From Saccopteryx bilineata (Eukaryota; Chordata; Mammalia; Chiroptera; Emballonuridae), in the NCBI RefSeq assembly GCF_036850765.1, contig NC_089495.1, forward strand, positions 119,187,033-119,251,032: a stretch of 64,000 bases of DNA, written 5' to 3'. A program made the translations under genes and the position numbers. Every line of letters begins with the position of its first letter. The stretch's first letter is position 1. This document shows positions 33,459 through 45,271 of the stretch, piece after piece. The notes below the pieces were generated by a model. The model saw nothing but the letters and a program-made list of their open reading frames with translations. It was not told the DNA's origin and searched no databases.

Positions 33459-35206
33459 ATGTTATATCCCTGATCAAAATATTCTCAAATGTATTCAAAT
33501 ATTGAGGTCTCAATGAAGCTGAAAGAGAAAACAGAAAAAGAGAGAGTTCCAAAGCATTTTTCAAAAATCACATCTAGATAGAGTTATATGTCCAGTTGAA
33601 GTTGGGTTGAATTAAACAGTTTTAATGTTCATTTGGTGTGGATAGGGGATGGGTCATAAATTAGGTAAAAAGACAAGGTTTTTGTTTTGATCTGTCTCTT
33701 CAACTTCACTTTCAATGAGAACCAAAATGCTTATGGTGGGTTTTCCAAAGATATTAAAAATATGAATCAAAATGATTTTAATTTATCCCAGACATTATAA
33801 TGTAGTAAATTAAGATTCACCTTAGAATCTGATCTTGTATGTTTGGCAATGATAATTTTGGGGGAAAAAATTTTAAGAGTTAATTATATTTTCTTTCAAC
33901 TAACTTGTTTTAAAAAATGAAACCACATTTTTTTCACAAAATACTCAGTCCACAGTCTTAGATACTGTTTAGCATTTTTATGTATCTATATTTATTTACA
34001 AAATCCTTCATCTGATATTTGTTATTAAATATTAACAAATTTGTGCATATCTTTATTTTTGTTCCAAGATATGTATCTTTTAGAAAAGATAGATTATTTT
34101 AGTTTTCAGTTGCTAAATATAATGTTGACCATCTGAATTACTATCAATTATCCTGGCAGTTAAATATGTAGGTATAAAAATATGACAGTACTTTCAACAA
34201 TATAATTGTGAAAGTATTTTTTAATTCAGTAGGGTTAGTCAGTACACATCTTAAGTGTTATTGTTATACTTTGATAGAAATTTAATTATGTTAATAACAG
34301 GGTTTAAAGGTATAAAAATATTTAAAGGTATAAAATACTGAATAATATTATCGTTTTCCCTAAATCAAAAAGAATATAAATGTTTCTAATGTGTCTTATT
34401 TATGATAGGTATGAATTAAGTAAGGTTATCTTACATGAAAAGTTATTTGGTCTCTTACTAATTAAAGGACATAAAATTCATACAGAACTTTAATTTTTTT
34501 CATACTTTTCTCTGTGCATGTTGATTTTGACCTCCCAAGAATAACTACAACAGAGAAATAAACATACAAATTACAAAATTTTAAAGGTTATAAGTAATGG
34601 AAATGTATCCCACCTCCTATAAATCTTTGCAAATGACCATCAAGCAAGAAAATTAAAAATTATTTAACTTTTCAAATTCAGAAATCTTTTAGAAATGCTT
34701 GTAATGTTTGTTTGACAGTTTTTACAAAAAAGAGAAGTATTTTGTATCTGTGGAACATAGACACTTCATGCTTTGATGAATGTCCATGTTCAAGTTCTTA
34801 CTTAAGATGAAGAAAGGTTCTAAATTTGCAATGACGTATCTTGTCAGTATGCCTTATTTTAACCATCTCTCTGTCTAAATATATATATATTTATTTACTC
34901 AATGAATATTAAGCATTTGTTATGTATCAATCTCTCCTACTTGTTAGTATTTGTCTTTGTGTATCACATTCTTGGCATCAATCTGTGAGCTCTTTACTCC
35001 ATAGTCACAAACAGCAGAGTAGCCAGGCTCTGATCAGATCTCTATTGAAAGGCTCTCCCGTCCATGGTCTCTCATTCATAAACAATGTAAGAGCTTTCTT
35101 TCTTTCTATCTGTACTAAACTTTGTTAATCCAAGACATTTGCATAAATTACTGTGATAAAAGTCCATTTAATGTCTACTGATGTCCTGATTTGGATTAAC
35201 TGCATT
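33459..35206. other. Intronic, AT-rich, nothing recognised
   Basis: Very AT-rich unique-looking DNA. The ORF at 34922-35128 lacks family features. Confidence 0.5.
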
Positions 35207-35220
35207 AACTTACATAGTTT

Positions 35221-35440
35221 TTATTTTTATTTATTTATTTTGGTATTTTTCTGAGATGAGACACCCAGGTCAACTTTTGCTCCAATAGAGCCTTAACTGC
35301 AGGAGGGGAAGAAAGAGAAAGGACAGGGGGAAGGGTGGAGAAGCAGATGGGCGCTTCTCCTGTGTGCCCTGACCAAGAATCAACTCAGGACTTCCACATG
35401 CTGGGCCGACGCTCTACCGCTGAACCAACCGGCCAGGGCT
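35221..35440 (-). repeat. Composite SINE, family A, with internal deletion
   Basis: Minus-strand head AGCCCTGGCCGGTTGGTTCA, CT-rich stretch and TTGGAGCAAAAGTTGACC, then a jump to the terminal CTCAGAAAAATACC, missing most of the GC-rich middle. The 14 bp duplication AACTTAYATAGTTT lies at 35207-35220 and 35441-35454. Confidence 0.92.
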
Positions 35441-35454
35441 AACTTATATAGTTT

Positions 35455-36420
35455 TAAGTGTTCCTTCAAGAATGTCTTATAGTCTGACTCTACTGTCTGA
35501 CGTACTAGTTATCCCTATATCTCATTGATTTTTTTTTTTTTTTTGCCATAAATACTTAAGAGGGCAGGGAATGTTTCCTGGTCTTCTGTGCAGATGAAGA
35601 GACATAAGTATTAGAAATGTAAGCATAAATAAAAACATACCACCGCAATGCTTAACATATCAGCCCACTTATATTTTCTCTAATTCAAAGTTTTACTAAA
35701 TAAAAAAAAAGACTATAACCTTTTAAAGAACTTGTGATATGTAATATTTATAGGAAAGTTAAAAAAAACTAGGACACCTGACAGAAAATATATATATATA
35801 TTTTTTTAATTTTTATTTTTTTTCAGTTTTACAAGACTGTTCTAAATTTCTTTTTAATAAAACAAACCTGGCTTCTGCCTCCTCTCACTCCTTCGGCTTG
35901 GTGCCTACTCAGTAAGCAACCTGCTTCATCTTATAGGTGTGTAATGTAACTGGGAAAGGTCCCCTCAAAAACCATGTGAATAAGGATGCAGCATAATGAA
36001 TTAATGAATACAACATAGTGGCTAAAAACGAGATAAGAGCTCCCTTACTCACTCCCTCTCTCAAAGTCTCTATTCCCTTGTAGTGTTCCATAGTAACAAA
36101 AGGCAGCTCCGAGTTCACAGCTGAAACAAGTTGAGCTGCGAATCCCAGTGATATACCCAGGGAGTAAACAGTCATTGCAATTTCGGTTGCCAAGCCTACT
36201 AGGAATCACTAGCCTGGGTCTAGCCACGCGGATAAAAGTGGTTCCGTTTCTCGATAGAGATTGAAAATGACGCAGTGCAATTGATCAACAGGATATTGAT
36301 GATCACTACCCCTTTCTTCATTCCCTCCGTTTAGGTACCCAGGATGGCTAGCTAGGTAGGACTCACTTAGATTACTCCCAGCAACCACCAAGATCTCGAT
36401 TTTCTCCCAATGCATACAAA
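35455..36420 (-). other. TRPC4 intron 1 just inside the CpG island
   Basis: No repeat recognised from about 35.87 kb on. The moderate GC and unique look suggest promoter-proximal sequence. The minus ORFs here (35909-36415) have no family features. Confidence 0.4.
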
Positions 36421-37700
36421 GCTAAAAACAGCCTTCCTCCCCAGCACCGCGGCGGCTGCAGCGGCTTTGTTTACCATACAAGTCACACCGAGGGTTCACT
36501 CCTAGCCCTCTCCGGTGCTTTAAAGACTGAGAAGCATCCCCAAAGTCCTGCTCAGCGCGGGCCAGACACACAAAGCTTACAGATCTGGTGGACCCTGGAA
36601 GAGAAACCATGCCGCGGGAGCCTCCCGAACTCCTAATCCCCGGGGATGCCAGTCCACCTCCCCGGAGGGAGCCGGCTTCCCAGGCATCTTGGGGGAACTC
36701 AGCCGGGATCCCAGAAAAGAGGCGACGCGCAGGTCGGGCTAAACAGGAGCTGTGTGAGGCGACACCCCTCTTTTTCCTACCTGTAAAGTTACGATGTTCT
36801 GGCTGAAGAGGGATCCGTGCAAGGACTGGCCACGCTTCCAGTTCCAATGGGACACCCCTTGGTCCCCGCCGAGTTTCGGAGCGTTCCAAGGAAGACGGAC
36901 GAGACCGGAGCCCACGCAGCTGGCACCGAACTGGGCGGAGAGAGGATGCTCGGAGCGCAGCGCCTTGGGGGAGGGGGAGGGGCGGCTTGGGAGGAGGAGG
37001 GAGCGAGCGCCTGGGGAGGAGGAGGACTCGCCTACACCCGCCCCCACCGATTCCTCTGGGTAAAGGGAGCGTTCTCACGGATGACAGCGGATTAGTCCAG
37101 AAAAAAGATCCCTGCCCTCAGTCCCGGGAGGCTGTCTGACTCGGTGTCAGCGCAGACCCGTCTGGGAAGGGACAGTCCCTGAAGATGAGCGCAGCGCGCA
37201 AAGCTCTGCGTGGCTCTGAAGGGGACCCGCGCGCCCTGGCCAAAGCAGACGCTCAGTGCGCGGTTCCGCTACCTCGAAATAGCCTCGACGCGGCTCTGGG
37301 TCAGCTAGTGGGACAGGCGAGCTAACCGCGGGCCGGTCTTCGCCCGGACAAGTGGCTGCTCAGAATCCTTTCTGAGATTTTGGGAGAGAGTCCGACGCGC
37401 CTACGGGCTCCCGCGAGCTCCGCGGTGATGTCCGACGTCAGTTTGTGCCCCGACTCTGCTTCCGCTCGCTGCTCCTACCCCGGTAAACGGGCACCCAAGT
37501 AGGGGGCAGATCGCCGACTTGAAAAAGTAACCTCACCCCTACCTCGGCAACTCTCCGAGCTTCTCCCCCTCGGGCTGCGCCGGGCTCCCGCAACCCTTCT
37601 TCAGTCCTCAAGGTGTCAGACTTCCCCTGCAAGAGCAGGACTATGCTGCTGGCCACGCGAGTCGACACTCGAGACAATCGCAGTGGACTAACGAAGGGGC
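36420..37700 (-). promoter_or_regulatory. TRPC4: CpG island, inferred TRPC4 promoter
   Basis: GC-rich with dense CpG (for example CACCGCGGCGGC near 36445, GCGACGCGC near 36722, TCCGACGCGCC near 37391), in contrast to the AT-rich DNA either side. It has GGGGAGGGGGAGGGGCGG Sp1-type sites near 36968, CGACGTCA (half CRE) near 37433, and no obvious TATA box. It is not repeat-derived. Its position upstream of TRPC4 exon 2 and the presence of a minus-strand donor suggest it drives TRPC4. It could instead serve an unannotated non-coding RNA. Confidence 0.6.
36782..37060 (-). other. TRPC4: Predicted non-coding exon 1 of TRPC4 (5' end uncertain)
   Basis: The minus strand reads ACTTTACAG|GTAGGAAAA, a near-consensus donor whose G is base 36780, inside the CpG island. 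The TRPC4 start-codon exon has its own acceptor and 30 nt of 5'UTR, so a non-coding exon with a donor is required upstream; this is the best candidate I see. The transcription start is not determinable by eye; 37060 is a rough guess. ORFs through this segment are GC-rich chance frames. Confidence 0.4.
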
Positions 37701-37829
37701 ACTGCGTTCCTCCCACCCCCGCCCAGCTTGGTCTTCCCAACAGGCATGGGAAATCAGTAAGTTTCCAAATGTTAACCAAAACCCAAACGCTCATCAACCT
37801 AGAAATACGAGGTTCAGTGGCTTCAAGTG

Positions 37830-37872
37830 GTGTGTGTGCGTGTGTGTGTGTGTGTGCGCGCGCACGCGTGTG
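37830..37872. repeat. Alternating purine-pyrimidine tract (TG/CG)
   Basis: Forty-three bases of strict purine-pyrimidine alternation, (TG)n with an embedded GCGCGCGCACGCG, just outside the CpG island. Such tracts can adopt Z-DNA. Confidence 0.9.
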
Positions 37873-39210
37873 AGTGTGTGATGTGTGATGCTGGCATAGC
37901 TCTTAAGATTTCAGGGTAAAAGTGGTCTCCAGGCCAACCTCTGACGTTTACAGGTGAAAATAAGATTAAAGCGCAGAGAGGTAAGGGTTTAGAGTGGCAA
38001 GGTGAGCACTAACTTACTCGCTGTGACTGATGCCGTAATTCCCAGCTTGTCATTCACGGTGGATCGGTGGATCGTACGACTTGGTTGTCCATTGCAGAGC
38101 AGAGTGGCATCTGTGCGTCATCCAAGCTATCCGGTTAAAAATCTTCAGTTTCTACATGATTTTCTATATTTCCCAAAAGCCCTGGGGTGCTGTGAGTCGC
38201 CAATGGCACCTAAGCAGATGCCTGCTCATGCTTCACGCTTGAGCAACAGATGAGTGGCAACCCTTTCTCCCCATCTCGGCAAGGCGTTGTTACACTTTCT
38301 GGGCATCAGTGCTGTGCCCGCCATGCGGGGGACAATTTCTTCCCAAGGAATGTTCCCCAAGGAGAGTCAAGGGAGGCAGCGATCCTGCACCAACACAAAG
38401 ACTCTAAAGTGCAAGATTAATAATGCAATTCCTTTTTGATTATCTTTTTCTTCCCCTTCTTATTTCACTTGAATTAATAGGTGTATTTTATTTTGTTTTG
38501 CTTTTTTTTCTTTTCTTTTTTTTTTTAGTATTTACGTGAATGAAGAGGCTATAGTTAGAAATCACTAGTGTGATGTGCGTGCTGCTTTTTTAAAAAAAAT
38601 CCCTTTTCTTATTTCTAACTGTCTCTTTTTCTCTAGCTTACTGCTCTTCTCATGGGTTTATCTCAAGCCCAGCCTTGATCTGGGTTCTATATTTCTAGGA
38701 GCACTACCTGTAGATGGTCTTCTTCAAACTATTCAGGTACACTGAGATATAGCTGGTTCCTATAATATAGGTCCAGAAAACAACCAGAGGGAGACTAACA
38801 AAAATTTTTCTTTCTTTTCTAAATTCCCTTTTACTCTTCACCACAAAAATACATTAACATTTTTAAATGCTTTTAATTTTACTGGTTTGAATTTTTTTAT
38901 ATTAAACAATGGCTTTTTATAAAATATACAAGAACACATTTCCCTGTAGATATATGTGTCTATCTGTAGACATATATAAGTCCACTTTCTATTAAGGGTA
39001 GGGGACAATATATATGAAAATCTATTTTATTCAATACAACTATAATTTTGTAGTTTCATGAAATAATGTTCCTATTAATCATCAGTAATTGAAATGTTTT
39101 AATGCCTAAGAAACAAGAGTGAAGCTAACATTTATTGATGTAATGTTTATCTCACTTTGATTAACAATATTGTACATACTGTTTGAGTGTGTCTTTAAAA
39201 ATAAAGTCCT
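37873..39210. other. 5' flank of the CpG island, nothing recognised
   Basis: 38.0-38.4 kb is moderately GC-rich and unique-looking, and may hold regulatory sequence. 38.45-39.2 kb is AT-rich. ORFs at 38002-38439 have no family features. Confidence 0.4.
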
Positions 39211-39610
39211 GCCTGACCAGGCGCAGTGGATAGAGCATTGGACTGGGCCTCAGAGGACCCAGATTCAAAACCCCAGGGTCGCCAGCTTGAGTGCAGGCTC
39301 ACCAGCTTGAGAGAGGGGTCACTGGCTTGAGTGTGGGGACATAGACATGACCCCATGGTCACTGGCTTGAGCCCAAGGGTTGCTGACTTGAAGCCCAAGG
39401 TTGTTGGCTGGAGCCCAAGGTCACTGGCTTGTGCAAAGGGTTATGAGTTCTACTGCAGCCCCCTGGTCAAGGCACATATGAGAAAGCAATCATTGAACAA
39501 CTAAGATGCTGCAACCAAGAATTGATGTTTCTCATCTCTCTCCTTTCTTGTCTGTCTTTGCCTATCTGTCCCTGTCTCTGTCTCTGTCACAAAATAAATA
39601 AATAAATAAG
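39211..39610 (+). repeat. SINE, family C, expanded middle
   Basis: CCTGACCAGGCGCAGTGGAT head, GGACCCAGATTCAAAACCCC, then a run of about 20 bp units related to GGTCACTGGCTTGAGCCCAA between about 39315 and 39440, followed by GGCACATATGAGAAAGCAAT, CT stretch and (AAAT)n tail. Confidence 0.88.
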
Positions 39611-39682
39611 TAAAAAGATAAAAATAAAAATAAACTTCTGATAGAATACCTCATAGTGAGATGTGTATATGTCTTTATAATA

Positions 39683-39868
39683 CATTTTATTTTTTATTAT
39701 TGAATTTATTAGGTGACACTAGTTAACAAAATTATATAGGTTTCAGGTAGTGCACAATTCTACAACACATCATCTGTACACTGTATTGTGTGTTCACCAC
39801 CCCAGGTCAAGATTCTGTTCATCACCAATTTATCCCTCCATATCCTCCTATACCTCCTGTATAATATA
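39683..39868 (-). mobile_element. 5'-truncated L1 3'UTR
   Basis: 'aatttattaggtgacactagttaaca', 'tttcaggtagtgcacaattctac', 'cattgtgtgttcaccacccc'-type L1 3'UTR, minus strand. Flanks TATAATAYATTTTA suggest a target duplication. Confidence 0.75.
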
Positions 39869-39869
39869 T

Positions 39870-40830
39870 TTTAAATACTGTACATTCAAAAGAAAGTGGA
39901 ACACTTAGCCATTGATTAGAGATTAAGAACTTTACTTTGCAACCTTAACATCTGTACCAAATAATAAATGCCCTCCAGCCTCTTTTAGGATATGTTCTTT
40001 ACAACAAATGCCATCTCTGTCAGGATGTTGGTGAGAGGCATATTTGTCTATTTCTCTAATTTGTTATTTTTCCTAAGAAATAGGCTTGTAGATCTACAAT
40101 AAATACAGGCCAAAAAGGAACAGTGAGAGCAGCCATCTGAGTATCCTGTGTTTCCAGGGGAAGAAGAATGTTGTATTGATCCAGGAGATTCATTTTTAAC
40201 AGTTTCATGTGATTATTGATTGCTAACCTCATGTCACCTACTAAAAGGATTAGCAATTACAAGAATATTATTTGAAATACATTAAAAAACACAAAGACAC
40301 AGTGAACTATATATATCACAATCCTTAGCAATAGAAGGAGGAAGGTTTATTTTGTGTTTGTTTATAATTTTAAAATACAAATTTGGTATTATTTCACAAA
40401 CATGCACTCCTTCAAAATGCAATTCACTGAAGTCAAATTATTTTACAATAAAATGTTATATGCTGACTGGAAATTTCTTTTTAGCACCTTAGAAAACAAG
40501 AAAGCGTTCTTGTTTTGAAATTAACAAGAGTCAAAGGACCCAAGAAATGATAGCGGTAAGACAATTCTCTATAAAGCTTGTTCATGGCTAAAGCATGCCA
40601 TGGAACTTACAGTTGTTTTAGGAATGCAGCTTTTAAGTTATTTCTAAATATCATCCTTATACTTAGGAATTGAACATGTAATGCATAAAGCACTTTCACC
40701 CAAAGCTGCTTTATCTCAGAGATAATCAAAGAGAACGGTACTGGGAAAATTAAGTTTTACTGATGTACTACTATTAGCATTTTATGTAATAGCAATACAC
40801 AGTATAATATTATGCTGTCATCCAATACAT
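39870..40830. other. Intergenic, nothing recognised
   Basis: AT-rich, no coding signal. Confidence 0.5.
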
Positions 40831-40847
40831 GATAATGGCCTTTTCTT

Positions 40848-41147
40848 TTTCTTTTTTTTTAATAAATTTTTATTAATGGTAATGGGATGACATTAATAAA
40901 TCAGGGTAGGTACATATATTCAAAGAAAACATGTCTAGGTTATTTTGTCATTAAATTATGTTGCATACCCCTCGCCTAAAGTAAGATTGTCCTCCGCCAC
41001 CCTCTATCTAGTTCTCTGTGCCCCTCCCCCTCCCCCTAACACTCACCCTCCCTGCCTCCCAAATTCTCCCTCCCCCCACCCCTGGTAACCACCACACTCT
41101 TGTCCATGTCTCTTAGTCTCGTTTTTATGTTCCACCAATGTATGGAA
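40848..41147 (-). other. L1 3'UTR with G-rich tract
   Basis: Follows the ORF2 stop. It contains a polypurine, G-run-rich tract on the minus strand (41021-41084) and ends in an A-rich tail near 40848-40862. L1 3'UTR tracts of this kind are known to form G-quadruplexes. Confidence 0.85.
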
Positions 41148-44100
41148 TCATGTAGTTCTTGTTTTTTCTGATTTACTTATTTCACTCCGTATAATGTTAT
41201 CAAGATCCCACCATTTTGCTGTAAATGATCTGATGTCATCATTTCTTATGGCTGAGTAGTATTCCATAGTGTATATGTGCCACATCTTCTTTATCCAGTC
41301 TTCTATTGAAGGGCTTTTTGGTTGTTTCCATGTCTTGGCCACTGTGAACAGTGCTGCAATGAACATGGGGCTACATGTGTCTTCACGTATCAATGTTTCT
41401 GAGGTTTTGGGGTATATACCCAGTAGAGGGATTGCTGGGTCATATGGTAGTTCTATTTGCAGTTTTTTGAGGAGCCACCATACTTTCCTCCATAATGGTT
41501 GTACTACTTTACAGTCCCACCAACAGTGAATGAGGGTTCCTTTTTCTCCACAGCCTCTCCAACATTTGCTATTATCCGTCTTGTTGATAATAGCTAATCT
41601 AACAGGGGTGAGGTGGTATCTCATTGTAGTTTTGATTTGCATTTCTCTAATAACTAATGAAGCTGAGCACCTTTTCATATATCTGTTGGCCATTTGTATT
41701 TCTTCCTGGGAGAAGTGTCTGTTCATGTCCTCTTCCCATTTTTTTATTGGATTGTTTGTTTGTTGTTGAGTTTTATGAGTTCTTTGTAAATTTTGGATAT
41801 TAGGCCCTTATCTGAGCTGTCATTTGAAAATATCAGTTCCCATTTAGTTGGCTGTCTGTTTATTTTGATATCAGTTTCTCTTGCTGAGCAAAAACTTTTA
41901 ATTCTGATGTAGTCCCATTCATTTATCTTTGCCTTCACTTCTCTTGCCATTGGAGTCAAGTTCATAAAATGTTCTTTAAAACCCAGGTCCATGATTTTAG
42001 TACCTATGTCTTCTTCTATGTACTTTATTGTTTCAGGTCTTATATTTAGGTCTTTGATCCATTTTGAATTAATTTTAGTACATGGGGACAGGCTGTAGTC
42101 GAGTTTCATTCTTTTGCATGTGGCTTTCCAGTTTTCCCAACACCATTTGTTGAAGAGGCTTTCTTTTCTCCATTGTGTGTTGTTGGCCCCTTTATCAAAG
42201 ATTATTTGACCATATATATGTGGTTTTATTTCTGGGCTTTCTATTCTGTTCCATTGGTCTGAGTGTCTATTTTCCTGCCAATACCATGCTGTTTTGATTA
42301 TCGTGGCCCTACAATATAGTTTAAAGTCAGGTATTGTAATGCCCCCAGCTTCATTCTTTTTCCTTAGGATTGTTTTGGCTATTCGGGGTTTTTTATAGTT
42401 CCATATAAATCTGATGATTTTTTGTTCCATTTCTTTAAAAAATCTCATAGGGATTTTGATGGGAATTGCATTAAATTTGTATATTGCTTTGGGTAATATG
42501 GCCATTTTGATTATATTTATTCTTCCTATCCAAGAACAAGGAATATTTTTCCATCTCATTGTATCTTTTTCGATTTCTCTTAACAATGCTTTGTAATTTT
42601 CATTATATAGGTCCTTTACATTCTTTATTATGTTTATTCCTAGGTATTTTATTTTTTTGTTGCAATCGTGAAGGGGATTATATTTTTGAGTTCATTTTCT
42701 AATATTTCATTGTTGGCATATAGAAAGGCTATGGCCTTTTGTATGTTAATTTTGTATCCTGCGACCTTACTGTATTGGTTTATTGTTTCTAATAATCTTT
42801 TTGTGGAGTCCTTCGGGTTTTTGATGTATAGAATCATATCATCAGCAAAAAGTGATTCCTTTACTTCTTCTTTTCCGATATGGATGCCTTTTATTTCTTT
42901 GTCTTGTCTGATTGCTCTGGCCAGAACTTCTAGCACCACGTTAAATAAGAGTGGAGAGAGTGGACAACCCTGTCTTGTTCCTGATTTAAGGTAGAAAGTC
43001 CTCAGTTTTATGCCGTTTAATAGGATGTTGGCTGATGGTTTATCATATATGGCCTTTATCATGTTGAGATATTTTCCTTCTATACCCATTTTGTTGAGAG
43101 TCTTAAACATAAAATTGTGTTGTATTTTATCAAAAGCCTTTTCTGCATCTATTGATAAGATCATGTGGTTTTTGTTCTTTGTTTTGTTGATATGGTGTAT
43201 TACGTTAACCGTTTTGCGTATGTTGAACCATCCTTGAGATTCTGGGATGAATCCCACTTGATCATGATGTATTATTTTTTTAATATGTTGTTGTATTCGG
43301 TTTGCCAGTATTTTGTTTAGTATTTTAGCATCTGTATTCATTAGAGATATTGGTCTGTAGTTTTCTTTCTTTGTGCCATCCTTGCCAGGTTTTGGTATGA
43401 GGGTTATGTTGGCCTCATAAAATGTGTTTGGAAGTATTGCTTCTTCTTCAATTTTTTGGAAGACTTTGAGTAGAATAGGAACCAAGTCTTCTTTGAATGT
43501 TTGATAGAATTCACCAGTATAACCGTCTGGGCCTGGACTTTTATTTTTGGGGAGGTTTTTAATAGTTTTTTCTATTTCCTCCCTGCTGATTGGTCTGTTT
43601 AGGCTTTCTGCTTCTTCATGACTCAGTCTAGGAAGGTTGTATTGTTATAGGAATTTATCCATTTCTTCTAGATTGTTGTATTTGGTGGCATATAATTTTT
43701 CATAGTATTCTACAATAATTCTTTGTATATCTATGATGTCTGTGGTGATCTCTCCTCTTTCATTTTGGATTTTATTTATTTGAGTCCTGTGCCTTTTTTC
43801 CTTGGTGAGTCTTGCCAAGGGTTTGTCAATTTTGTTGATCTTTTCAAAGAACCAGCTCCTTGTTTTATTGATTTTTTCTATAGTTTTTTTGTTCTCTATT
43901 TCATTTATTTCTGCTCTGATTTTTATTATCTCCTTTCTTCGGCTGGTTTTGGGTTGTCTTTGTTCTTCTTTTTCTAGTTCCTTAAGGTGTGAAGTTAAGT
44001 GGTTTACTTCGGCTCTCTCTTGTTTGTTCATATAGGTCTGAAGTGATATGAACTTTCCTCTTATTACTGCTTTTGCTGCATCCCAGAGATTCTGATATGT

Positions 44101-44946
44101 CGTATTTTCATTTTCATTTGTCTGTATATATCTTTTGATCTCTGCACTTATTTCTTCTTTGACCCATTCATTTTTTAGAAGTATGTTGTTTAGTTTCCAC
44201 ATTTTTGTGGGTTTTTCCCCCTCTTTTTTGCAGTTGAATTCTAGTTTCAAGGCTTTATGATCAGAAAATATGCTTGGTACAATTTCAGTTTTTCTAAATT
44301 TGCTGATATTGTCTTTGTGGCCCAACATATGGTCAATTCTTGAGAATGTTTCATGTACACTAGAGAAAAATGTGTACTCTATCGCTTTGGGATGAAGTGT
44401 CCTGTAGATGTCTATCATACCCAGGTGTTCTAGTATTTCGTTTAAGGCCACTATATCTTTATTGATTCTCTGTTTGGATGACCGATCTAGAGCTGTCAGC
44501 AGTGTATTGAGGTCTCCAAGTATGACTGTATTTTTGTTAGTTTTTGTTTTAAGGTCAATAAGTAGCTGTCTTATATATTTTGGTGCTCCTTGGTTTGGTG
44601 CATATATATTAAGGATTGTTATGTCTTCTTGATTCAATTTCCCCTTAATCATTATGAAATGACCATTTTTGTCTCTGAGTACTTTTTCTGTCTTGTAGTC
44701 AGCATTATTAGATATGAGTATTGCTACACCTGCTTTTTTTTGGGTGTTGTTTGCTTGGAGTATTGTTTTCCAGCCTTTCACTTTGAATTTGTTTTTATAT
44801 TTGTTGCGTAGATGTGTTTCTTGTAGGCAGCATATAGTTGGATTTTCTTTTTTAATCCATTCTGCTACTCTGTGTCTTTTTATTGGTAAGTTTAATCCAT
44901 TTACATTTAGTGTAATTATTGACACTTGTGGGTTCTCTACTGCCAT
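41148..44946 (-). pseudogene. L1 ORF2 (endonuclease-reverse transcriptase), lightly disabled
   Basis: ORF2 encodes the endonuclease and reverse transcriptase that carry out target-primed insertion. Residues 1-433 (43648-44946) are open, and the APE-type endonuclease residues are in place: N14, E43 (QETH), D145 (GDLN), D205 and H230 (SDH). The reverse transcriptase FADD motif is at about 42838-42849. The C-terminal Cys/His cluster [18 protein letters not shown] lies in the last open segment. Three breaks are seen: an in-frame TAA at 43645-43647, a one-base loss in the A-run at 42652-42658 (frame stops at 42649), and another one-base loss near 41750 (frame stops at 41744). Total length, about 1266 codons, is normal for the family. 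Confidence 0.93.
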
Positions 44947-45271
44947 TTTATAAGTTGCTTTCTGTTAGTTTTGTATCTTGTTTGATTCTTCTCTTTTGTT
45001 TTTCTATCATTTGTTTTTGTTTGTTTGTGTTCCATACTTCTTTCCTCTGTTGCTACCTTTTTTAAGTCAAGTGTTTTTGTGGTGGTTTTTTCAAGGGTGG
45101 TTACCATTAAGTAATGAAAAGGGTACCTACCATATTCATTGTAATACCCTATCTTATGAGTATTTCTGCACTTCATCATCCTTTGCTACTGTTAATCTCC
45201 ATCCTCTCCCCCCCTTTTTTCCTTTGTTGTCACAGTTTAAGTTTGGTTTTATTGTGTTCTTGGTGGAGCTG
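44947..45271 (-). other. L1 inter-ORF spacer (325 bp)
   Basis: The DNA between the ORF1 stop and the ORF2 ATG. The 80-codon frame in it (44937-45179) is Lys/Thr-rich and unsupported. It is longer than the spacer of about 60 bp known from human L1. Confidence 0.7.

Noticed and set aside
36422..37078. 218-codon minus ORF in the CpG island
   Set aside because: Arg/Pro/Gly-rich frame typical of GC-rich DNA with few stops; it reads across the predicted donor and matches no family I know.
39315..39440. Independent minisatellite
   Set aside because: The units are variants of the normal family C SINE middle, and the head and tail of that SINE flank them.
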